Assembly (NCBI GenBank): GCA_035295745.1
Contig: DATGIL010000098.1
Location: 62,001 to 126,000 of the forward strand
DNA length: 64,000 nt
Direction of reading: 5' to 3'
Origin: JAIQFL01 sp035295745
GTDB lineage: Bacteria > Acidobacteriota > Terriglobia > Bryobacterales > Bryobacteraceae
The position numbers and the translations under genes were made by a program. Position 1 is the stretch's first letter. The number at the start of each line of letters is the position of its first letter. Below the pieces are notes generated by a model that worked only from the letters and a program-made list of their open reading frames with translations, did no database searches and was not told the origin of the DNA. This document shows positions 26,206-34,400 of this stretch, piece after piece.

Positions 26206-26766
26206 ATGAAGTGCTTTCAATGCGAAAAAGGAAAAATGGTGACCAAACTCGCCGATATGACCGCCCATGTTCGTGGCGAGGAGGTACCGGTGCGAACGGA
26301 AGCGACGGTCTGCGATCGTTGCGGATTCCAGATTCTCAGTGACGAGCAGTCGGCCGTTTACACCATTGCGAGTGCGGACGCCTACCGCGAGAGGCATAAG
26401 CTCCTCACAACGAAGGAACTCAAGGAAATACGGCAACGTTTAGGAATGAGCTTCCGCGCCTTCGCCAAATATTTAAAGGTCAGTGAGGCGAGTCCAAAGC
26501 GATGGGAGGCCGGCCTCGTTCAAGATGAGGCGATGGACGAGTTGATCCGACTGAAAGCGGATCTTCCCTCGGCTCGCAATAATGTCAGACAGTTGGAGTC
26601 TCGTCTGGGTATGACGTCGGCGGCTCCCGTCGCACAGGTGATCGTCGTCCAGATGCCACGACGAGAAGCAACCGAATCCACGTGGCGGGCGCCCGACGAT
26701 TCAATTTCTATCGGGGGACCACGGTTCGCGCCAGGGTTTCTTAAGGACACCTGCTACCCCGCGTAG
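26206..26766 (+). CDS. MqsA-like antitoxin (zinc ribbon plus HTH) with C-terminal extension
   Basis: 186 residues from the ATG at 26206, with an A/G-rich leader. N-terminal zinc ribbon: CFQC (3-6) and CDRC (36-39). A helix-turn-helix of the Xre/MqsA type spans about 70-105 (LGMSFRAFAKYLKVSEASPK). E. coli MqsA has about 131 residues; here some 50 extra residues follow, ending DSISIGGPRFAPGFLKDTC near the C-terminus. In TAC systems such a tail is the chaperone-addiction (ChAD) segment that makes the antitoxin depend on SecB-like chaperone. The next gene is SecB-like, which supports that reading. It should bind its own promoter and neutralise the toxin. Confidence 0.85.
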   Translation: MKCFQCEKGKMVTKLADMTAHVRGEEVPVRTEATVCDRCGFQILSDEQSAVYTIASADAYRERHKLLTTKELKEIRQRLGMSFRAFAKYLKVSEASPKRWEAGLVQDEAMDELIRLKADLPSARNNVRQLESRLGMTSAAPVAQVIVVQMPRREATESTWRAPDDSISIGGPRFAPGFLKDTCYPA

Positions 26767-26786
26767 TTCAGACTGCGGCGAACGAG

Positions 26787-27326
26787 ATGGGATTTACGAT
26801 CGAGCAGGACAAGGATTCTGTACAGGCCGCATACCGCTTCCAAGTGAGTGCAATGCTCCAGGACGTTCAGTTGCTTGAATGTGCGGCGTCCGTTTCAGAG
26901 GCCAAATTGGAGCTGGAGGGTAAACTGCGTCTGGGATTGACGATGGAGAGTGGCGTCCTAAGTCATTCCGAAGAGAATGCCCGGTTCTGGGTGCGCATCA
27001 GCATTTTCGGCGATCCTGCAGATGAGCCGGAGCAGCCAGAACACCACCGCTTTGAAGTCGCTTGCCGGTATGCTTTAGCTTACGGCCTGCGTCCGGGCTA
27101 TAATCCCTCCCCGCAAGAACTCGATGCGTTCCGCGAAGCGAACGCTGTCTTCCACTGCTGGCCGTATTCACGCGAACTCGTCCAGAACATGACGATGAGG
27201 ATGGGTCTACCGATTCCACCGTTGCCTTTCTTACGGCTGGCACCAAAGATCGCGCCCAAGACGTCGGCGCCGAAACGGTCGGCCAAACAGCACCCGCAAC
27301 GCGGTGAGGAAAAGGCTGACGGCTGA
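26787..27326 (+). CDS. SecB-like chaperone of a TAC module
   Basis: 179 residues, 20 bp after the antitoxin gene. SecB-type features are the beta-rich core (LELEGKLRLGL, RFWVRISIFGD, HHRFEVACRYALAYG) and the helix-turn near the end (AFREANAVFHCWPYSRELVQ, then MGLPIPPLPFLRL), which match the orphan SecB-like chaperones such as Rv1957. In the TAC model it holds the antitoxin tail and prevents its aggregation or proteolysis; stress that occupies the chaperone frees the toxin. The last 25 residues are a basic, Pro/Lys-rich tail of unknown use. It is unlikely to be the housekeeping SecB, given its context. Confidence 0.82.
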   Translation: MGFTIEQDKDSVQAAYRFQVSAMLQDVQLLECAASVSEAKLELEGKLRLGLTMESGVLSHSEENARFWVRISIFGDPADEPEQPEHHRFEVACRYALAYGLRPGYNPSPQELDAFREANAVFHCWPYSRELVQNMTMRMGLPIPPLPFLRLAPKIAPKTSAPKRSAKQHPQRGEEKADG

Positions 27327-27791
27327 CTCCCCTTTGCGGCCCAGCGGAAACGGACTGGTCGGTTTTGGCCGTCACTGGCGACGGTGAGTACTTATGTTTT
27401 TTGTTCGAGCGATCTTTCCATCGTAGCCTCTCTCGCTGTCAACTACTCGTTTCCTATCGCGAAGGCCTTCGCCTTTTATTTTCAACAAGTTAAAATTCTG
27501 CGAGAGTGTTGTATTCCAGGGTTTCTGGAGAGCCACCTCGAATTCGCCGTTTGCAATGTATGAGTCACAGGCGACCGCAGCTTCACTTTCGAACCGACTC
27601 TGGCTATTTCGACGAAAACACGAGAGGGCAACACCCCGCATCGCCAACACCGACAGTGGCCAGAGCGTCAGCCCACAGCATCTGTGTTGCAGGCCGACAT
27701 GGCGCTCGTCGGTTCCAGCCTTGAGATACCCGGCGGCAGTCAATTGGTCCTTCTCTTCGGCGCGGTAAGCGACCTTTGGCCAGCCTACCGC
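27327..27791. other. Intergenic region with right direct repeat
   Basis: 465 bp between the SecB-like gene and the 3' end of the ECF sigma gene. It includes the right copy of the 64-bp repeat. Frames on both strands (up to 123 codons) have no motif and odd composition, so no gene is called. Confidence 0.4.
27470..27533. repeat. 64-bp direct repeat, right copy
   Basis: Partner of 24908-24971 with 13 mismatches and no gap. The repeats are 2,562 bp apart and enclose the gene-poor leader plus the three TAC genes, as expected if the module was once inserted or can be lost by recombination. Confidence 0.7.
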
Positions 27792-28370
27792 CTACCGGCC
27801 ACGCCCAACCATGAGCCGGCGCAGCCGAGCCTGCGCGTAGCGCAGATCGTGCCGCACCACATGCACTGACTCCGCTGTCGCTTCGGCCGTCTCCTCCGCC
27901 GTCATTCCCGCGAAGAATCGCATCTCGATCAAGCGTACCAAGCGTGCGTCTTCCAGGCCCAACCGCTCCAGCGCCTGATCCAGTTCCAGCAGCGACCCTG
28001 CGGGTGCGGCCGACGCCAGGTCTGCAGGCAATTCCGCCTGCAGCGCGGGACCCCGCTTCTGCGCACCTTGCGCGCGCGCGTAATCCACCAGCACCTGCCG
28101 CATTACCCGCGCCGCCACTCCCAGAAAATGGGCACGATCTGAAAACTCCGGAAGCTGCCGGCCGAAGAGACGCAGGAACGCTTCGTTGAGTAACGCGGTG
28201 GGTTGCAGCGTGTGCAATCCGCGATCCCGACGCAGTGCCGATCGGGCCAGCCGGTGCAACTCCCCGTAGACCAGAGGAAGCAGTTTTTCCAGTGCCTCCC
28301 GGTCGCCTTCCCGGACCCTGCCCAACAGCATTGTGATGAGCTCGGGCTGCCCTTCCGTCGACTCTGGCAA
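27792..28370 (-). CDS. ECF-family RNA polymerase sigma factor
   Basis: 192 residues. Sigma-2 is seen in LVYGELHRLARSALRR and TALLNEAFLRLFG; sigma-4 in GLEDARLVRLIEMRFFAGMT and ETAEATAESVHVVRHDLRYA. It belongs to the ECF type that in Acidobacteriota and Planctomycetes travels with Ser/Thr kinases. Here it lies 9 bp behind a kinase gene on the same strand, so phosphorylation by that kinase is a reasonable hypothesis. No anti-sigma gene adjoins it. Confidence 0.92.
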   Translation of the reverse strand: MPESTEGQPELITMLLGRVREGDREALEKLLPLVYGELHRLARSALRRDRGLHTLQPTALLNEAFLRLFGRQLPEFSDRAHFLGVAARVMRQVLVDYARAQGAQKRGPALQAELPADLASAAPAGSLLELDQALERLGLEDARLVRLIEMRFFAGMTAEETAEATAESVHVVRHDLRYAQARLRRLMVGRGR

Positions 28371-28379
28371 GACACCAGT

Positions 28380-30962
28380 TTACTCCTGCTTCAGCGTCGT
28401 ATCCAGAACTCCCAGCAGCTTCGCCTCCGAGTGCAGTATGTCGATCATCGCTACCGGCTCTCTGGCATTCTTATTCATGCGAATCAGCTTTTCCGACGAC
28501 ACCATGGCTTCACGGCAGCGCTCCCGTGCCCGCTCCATATTCCCGAGGTTTCGTTCGGTACGTGTTAAACAAATCAGCAGGATGTTGCCAGACTGCATCA
28601 CTCCCACATCCTCCGGGTCCTTCGCCAGGGAACGCTTGACGAAGCCCTCACCTTCAGTTAGCACTTCCCGGGCTTCCCGCCAGCGTTCCGCTTTCATCAG
28701 GATGGAGCCGGCGATCATGCATCCATTCGCTCGCAGGTAAAGGAATCGACGGTTATTGGGGTCCACCGCCAGCATCTGGTCGATCAGCGCCAACGACTGC
28801 CGCTCCACCGCTAGCGACTCGTCCACATGGTCGATATCCTTCAACCGGTTGGCCAACCGGGCGGTCATCACAACCGCCTGGTCCAGCACGACCAGGTCGC
28901 GTGGATTCGCAGCCGCGGTAGCCTGGGCCATCGTGGCAGCTTCTCGCTGGGCGGCGACAGCCTCCCCCATGAGGGCCGGATCGCCTTTAACCTGATTGGT
29001 GAGCAGGACGGATCGAAGCGATGTCAGCAGGATCCGTGAGTATCTCCACTCCCTGTTCTCCGGCGCGCCCGCAATCAGGCCATCCAAAATCGCTTCCCCT
29101 TCGCGCACGCGCGCCAGCCCCGCCGTAATCTCGCCCACTTGTTGCAGCGTGGTGGCCAGGAATTTCCTCGAGTCCGCCGCATCAGCCGCTGCTATCGCGT
29201 CCTTTGGCCGTTCGCGGTATAGTGCGTCCGCGATCACCATCGCCTCCTCCAATACTTTCTTGGCCTCCGGATGCTTCCCACTCGCTTCCAATACCGCGCC
29301 TTGACGCCAGAGCGCCCGCATCAGAGCGTTCTGCGCCTTCGGCTCCGCCGGTTCCGATCGCGTCCACCGCCGTCCCGCTTCCACGGCCTGCGCCGTCACC
29401 TGCAAAGACTCACTCAATGCCGCTCCCTCCTGCTTCAGGACGGACAGCGCGATCAAATCTTCGATGTACAGCGTTCGCTGTGCCGCCGGACCGCAGCAGC
29501 CGTCGCCCGATACCTCCAAAATCGACAGGGAGTCTTTGACGTGTGCCGTCGCAGCCACAGCATCGCCCAGCCGCTTCTCAATCCCGCTCAGCCGGTAGTA
29601 CGATTGCGCCAGGTCGCGGTCCACTGCCCGATCCCGGCTCGCATCCGCGGCCAGTTTCGCCAGGTACTCGCGCGCCGTGGACACTACCATCTTCTGCGCC
29701 GCCAGAGTGCCCGGAGTGTTCATGATGGCATCGTTGAAGTCGAAGATGAAGCGGTTGGAGAGCGCCCGCACATCCTCCGCCTGCTTCTGCGCCTGCCGCG
29801 CTTCATAGAGGGAGAATCCCGTGCCTCCGGCGATGGCTGCCAGGGCCAGCCCCGTCGCCATCGAGGCGATCGTGTTGCGCCGCAGAAAGCGCCCGGCTCG
29901 ATAGCTCCAACGGTCCGGAGTCGCCCGCACCGGTCGGTCCGCCAGGTAGTTCTCGATGTCCTGGGCGAACTCGCGCACGGACCCGTACCGCCGCTGCGCG
30001 TCCAGATGCAACGCCTTCAGCAGGATGTTATCCAGGTCGCCCTGCAGCACCGCATTCCACGCCGAGGGCCGCCGCGGCTCCTGTTCGCAGATCATCCGCT
30101 GCGCCGCGGTCGGCGACAGAGCCTCTGTCGCGTGCGGTGTCTGCCCCGTCAGAAGGTGATACAGCACTCCGCCCAGCCCGTAGATGTCGGTAGCCGTGGT
30201 GGCAACCTCACCACGCGCCTGCTCCGGACTCGCAAAATCCGGAGTGAAGATCATCGTCTGGGTCTGCCCGCCGTCCGTCTCGAGCGTCTTGGCGACTCCG
30301 AAATCCAGCAGCTTGGCATCGCCCGAGGCCGTCACCAGCACGTTCGACGGTTTCAGGTCGCGATGCACAATCAGCTTGCGGTGCGCGTAATCCACCGCGT
30401 CGCAGAGCGGCAGAAAGAGCTTCAAACGCTCGCGGAGACTGAGCTTCCGCTCCGCACAGTAGCGATCGATCGGCTGCCCGTCGACGTACTCCATCACCAG
30501 ATACGGCACGCCGTCCTGGCGCGTCCCGCCGTCGATCAGCCGCGCGATTCCCGGATGGGTCAGCCCCGCCAGAAGTTGCCGCTCCACGCGAAAGCGCTCC
30601 AGCGCCCGGCTCGCCAACCAGCCGCGCTCGATCACCTTGATCGCCACGGTCTGCGCCAGTTCGCCGTCCGAGCGCCCGGCCAGAAACACCACGCCCATGC
30701 CGCCGCGCCCCAGCACCGCGCGTGTTTCGAACGCGCCGAATCGCTGTCCGATGCCCGTCTCCGCCGGCAGCGCCTGGTCCACGGTGGCCTGAATGAAGGT
30801 CTCCGCGCCGTTGTCCTCGCGCAGCATGGCGAGCACTTCCTCGCGGACTTCGACGGATACATCGGCGCCATTCAAATACGACGCCCGCTGATCCACAGGC
30901 AGTTCCAGTGCTTTCAGAAACAACGCTCGCAGCTGAGATGGGTCAAGCTCGGAAGCGGGCAT
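28380..30962 (-). CDS. Membrane Ser/Thr protein kinase with C-terminal TPR region
   Basis: 860 residues. The PknB-like kinase domain (about 76-345) is complete: GRGGMGVVF (85-93), VAIK (Lys109), HRDLKPSN (200-207), DFG (220-222) and ASPEQ. One transmembrane helix follows at about 365-385, then a long helical part with TPR-like spacing to the end. The helical domain would face outside or the periplasm and may sense a ligand. The gene overlaps the PEP-CTERM gene upstream by 20 bp and is followed 9 bp later by the ECF sigma gene, so kelch protein, PEP-CTERM protein, kinase and sigma form one probable operon. Confidence 0.93.
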   Translation of the reverse strand: MPASELDPSQLRALFLKALELPVDQRASYLNGADVSVEVREEVLAMLREDNGAETFIQATVDQALPAETGIGQRFGAFETRAVLGRGGMGVVFLAGRSDGELAQTVAIKVIERGWLASRALERFRVERQLLAGLTHPGIARLIDGGTRQDGVPYLVMEYVDGQPIDRYCAERKLSLRERLKLFLPLCDAVDYAHRKLIVHRDLKPSNVLVTASGDAKLLDFGVAKTLETDGGQTQTMIFTPDFASPEQARGEVATTATDIYGLGGVLYHLLTGQTPHATEALSPTAAQRMICEQEPRRPSAWNAVLQGDLDNILLKALHLDAQRRYGSVREFAQDIENYLADRPVRATPDRWSYRAGRFLRRNTIASMATGLALAAIAGGTGFSLYEARQAQKQAEDVRALSNRFIFDFNDAIMNTPGTLAAQKMVVSTAREYLAKLAADASRDRAVDRDLAQSYYRLSGIEKRLGDAVAATAHVKDSLSILEVSGDGCCGPAAQRTLYIEDLIALSVLKQEGAALSESLQVTAQAVEAGRRWTRSEPAEPKAQNALMRALWRQGAVLEASGKHPEAKKVLEEAMVIADALYRERPKDAIAAADAADSRKFLATTLQQVGEITAGLARVREGEAILDGLIAGAPENREWRYSRILLTSLRSVLLTNQVKGDPALMGEAVAAQREAATMAQATAAANPRDLVVLDQAVVMTARLANRLKDIDHVDESLAVERQSLALIDQMLAVDPNNRRFLYLRANGCMIAGSILMKAERWREAREVLTEGEGFVKRSLAKDPEDVGVMQSGNILLICLTRTERNLGNMERARERCREAMVSSEKLIRMNKNAREPVAMIDILHSEAKLLGVLDTTLKQE

Positions 30963-31461
30963 TGTGATTGCGCGTCAGTATAGCAAATGCCGCGGCGGCA
31001 CCCACCAAAAGCAAGAGTCCAGTGGATGGCTCCGGCGCCGCGGTGGTAATTGAATTCACCTGCAGATCGAAGTTCACATCGGCCAAATCGTCGAAGGTTT
31101 CCGAATCCGCCCCGCCTTGAATCGAGACAAAGCTGCCAAGGTAGGGTCCATCGGGCGTCGCGGGGTCGATGGTCACATCGAAAATCTCGAACGGTCCCGA
31201 GACGTCCCCGGGGTTCAGAAACAGCGGGGCGTTCACGAAGAACGGACCGATATCAATCGTCAGGAAACTCGAGATCGAGGTGGAACTGATCGAGTTCAGA
31301 AAAATCGTATCGGTCGGCGAGACGTTCGTCATCGTGCCGAAGAACTGCAAGAGGTCGCCCGGCGCACCGGTCAGCGGAGGGCTCGAGAGATCCACCTCGA
31401 GATTCCCCGCCTGGAGGGTTCCGAGACCGGCGACCAGCATCAACAGCAAAGATAGTTTCAT
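30943..31461 (-). CDS. PEP-CTERM secreted protein
   Basis: 172 residues with a signal peptide (LSLLLMLVAGLGTLQAGN), a beta-rich middle similar to NEW3/CARDB-like folds (LLQFFGTMTNVSPTDTIFL), and a C-terminal APEPST, hydrophobic helix and basic end (TRNHNARFRA). Its 3' end overlaps the kinase start and it begins 13 bp after the kelch gene. It is likely sorted to the envelope by an exosortase encoded elsewhere. Confidence 0.85.
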   Translation of the reverse strand: MKLSLLLMLVAGLGTLQAGNLEVDLSSPPLTGAPGDLLQFFGTMTNVSPTDTIFLNSISSTSISSFLTIDIGPFFVNAPLFLNPGDVSGPFEIFDVTIDPATPDGPYLGSFVSIQGGADSETFDDLADVNFDLQVNSITTAAPEPSTGLLLLVGAAAAFAILTRNHNARFRA

Positions 31462-31474
31462 CTCTCATCTCTCC

Positions 31475-34400
31475 CTACGGGAACGTCACACTGCGCACCG
31501 CGATACTCCAGTTTCCGCCCCCGGCGGCGCCGCCCACCGTCGCGTACCCGCCCTGGGCCGCGAAACTATGCCCCCCTGACCCTGCCGTTGCCGGGAACTG
31601 CGCCTGGAAGGTGCCGGAGGCCCCGGGCGCAATGTTCGAGAACTGGCCCAGCGGGAACGTATTGGTGGTCGTGCTGGCGCCGCCCACCAGCGTCACCGCC
31701 GTCGCGCTGAATCCGAACACGCCGTTCGCCGCCGTGTTCCCCGTGTTCTTGAGCGCGAACGTCACCAGGTAGTTGCCCGCCGCGTTCTTGGACGCCGATA
31801 CGCTCTGTATGCTCAGGATCGCCGTGGGGGGCGCGAGCACCCACGTGTCATTCAGGAAACTCGGAAAGTTGTCGCCTCCGAACAGCAGCACCTGTCCGCG
31901 CACGCCGTCGTACACGATCCCGGACGCAGCGCGCGGCGTTGGGTTCTGCGTGGGCGCCAACTGCGTCCAGTCCTGGCCATCCCACACCCACGTCTGAGGC
32001 GCGCTCGGATAGTTATCCACCAACATCACCGTGCGTTGCAGATGTTCGTCATAGGTCATCTGGCTGAAGCGGTTCGGCGCCGCCGGCGGAAGATGGGGTG
32101 GGAACTTGCGCGTCCAGCCGCTGCCGTTCCAGCCCCAGGTGTCGCTGATTCCTTCATACCCCGAGGAAATCACCACTTCAGCGTTGACGGGATCGAACGC
32201 CATCCCGAAATCCGAACGCGCCGGCGGTCCACCCGATGCCTGACGGAGAATCCACTGCGCACCGTTCCAGGCCCACGTGTCCGTGTAGTAATGGTTCATG
32301 TCCAGTCCGCCGAACAGCACGATTTCCTGCCGTGCGCGGTCATACGCCATGGCGTGATTGAATCGCGCCCCCGGACCGGTTCCCGCGTCCACCAGCGTCC
32401 AATCCGTGCCGTCCCACGCCCAGGTATCGTTGACCGGCACTCCGTTCCCGCCACCGAACAGGATCACCCGCTGGCGCGCTGCGTCGTAGGCCATCGCGTG
32501 CCCGCTGCGTGCGGGGGGCGAGTGCGCGGGAGAGCGTTTGGTCCACGTCGTGCCGTTCCATGTCCACGTCTGGTCGCCAGCCGGCCCGCCGAAATACACT
32601 ACCTGCTGCCGCGCCACATCGAAAGCCATCGAAATCGGATTCTGTTCCATGAGGTTGCCCTTCGGCGCGGCGCTGGTCGCCGGATTCAGTTGCAGCCACG
32701 AGAGCGGGAATCCGAAATTCGCAGTTACCGTGAAGTCCCCGTTCAGGAACAGGACGCAACCGCGGTAGCTCCCGGCGCACGCGCCGCTCCATCCCTGGAA
32801 CTCCAGTCCCGCCGCCGCTGTTGCCGTCAGGAAAACCAACGATCCGGCCCGGAGAGTCTGGGTACCCGCCGGCGACACCGTACCACCGGCCGCCGGACTC
32901 GCGCTCGAAGTCAGCGTGTGGAATTGCTGCACGGCGTTGTTGGCGTAGATCCACATTTCTCCGTAATCGCCGGCGTAGTGCGATAGCAGAATCATCTGCT
33001 GCGCCACGGAGTCCCATGCCGCGGCCGACCCCGATTGCCCTGACGGACTTACCGCTTCCGCGTGCAGCGTCCAGTTGGTTCCGTCCCAGAGCCACGTGTC
33101 CGGGACGAACCCCGCCGCGGAGACTCCGGAGAACAACACAACCTGCTGAATGACTCCATGCCAAGCCATCGCCCCGCCGGATCGCGCGGGGGGCGTTACC
33201 GCCGGAGACCGCTTCGTCCAGGTGGAGCCGTCCCAGGTCCAGGTATCGTTAAAAAGAGTCACGAAGTCCGTTGCCCGGCCGCCGAAGAGCACCACCTGCT
33301 GCCGCACCGGGTCAAACGTCATCATGCCGTCCTGCCGAGCACCTGGACCACCCGCCGCGCTCAGCAGCGACCAGTCCGTCCCACTCCATGCCCAGGTCTC
33401 CGACGAAAGCGTGCCGTCCATCAGGCGCCCGCCAAACAGGATCAAGCGGGTACCGTCCCAGGCCAGATTTGCTCCCGCGCGCGCGGCCGGCGAATGCACC
33501 GGGTTAGCCTGCGTCCAGTTGCCGGCAGCCCCATCCCAGATCCAGGTGTCCCCGTACACGTTGAGCGAGTTGGCGCCGCCGAACAGTACCACCTGATGGT
33601 GGTTCACGTCGTACGCCATCGCCGGCACGTCCCGCGAAGACGGCTCGGCGGCCGGAAAACGCTGCGACCAGTTCGAACCGTTCCAGATCCACGTCTCGTT
33701 GGCGTACACTTCGGCGTGGTCCTGGTATCCGCCGCTGAAGAGCACGGTTTCTCCGCGGCTGGAATCGAACGCCATCCCCGCGCCGTAACGGGACTGCGGC
33801 ATCTTTGCCGGCCCCAGTTGGATCCACCTGGGCGGCGTTGGATAGTTCGCGATTGCCGTCACGTTGGACAGCATCGTCAACGTACACGATCCGCTCCCCA
33901 TTCCCGCGCACGCTCCGCTCCAAAATCCGAAGGGCGCGGACGGGGTGCTCGACGCCGTCAGTGTTACTGTCGATCCGGCGCGATAACTCGGGCCTGCCTG
34001 TCCCGGCGACGCCGCCGCGACCGTGCCGGCGCCCACTGGATTCGCCGCCGTGGTTAGCGTGTAGAACTGCTGCGCAGCGTTGTTGGCGAAGATCCAGGTA
34101 TCGCTCAGCGCCGCATCGGTCGTATCAAATCCGCCGAACAGTACAACCTGCTGGCGGGCCGCATCGTAGGCAAGTAACGCGTCTGCACGAGCGGCCGGGC
34201 TCGGGTTTTCAGGCACAGACTTCCAGGCGGCCCCATCCCACAGCCAGACCTCGTCGGGCAGCGGGAAGAGGGGACTCCTACCGGAAAAGAGCACGCTCTG
34301 TTGAATTACCGGATCGTAAGCGAACATCCCCGATGACCGCTTCGCGGGAGACACCGCCGGCGACTTCGCGATCCAATTCGAGCCACTCCAAATCCAGGTG

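Noticed and set aside
27372..27743. 123-codon minus frame over the right 64-bp repeat
   Set aside because: Runs through repeat DNA with no motif and no ribosome site.
29271..30983. 570-codon plus frame opposite the kinase gene
   Set aside because: Antisense shadow of a high-GC kinase gene; Arg/His/Gln-rich with no domain.
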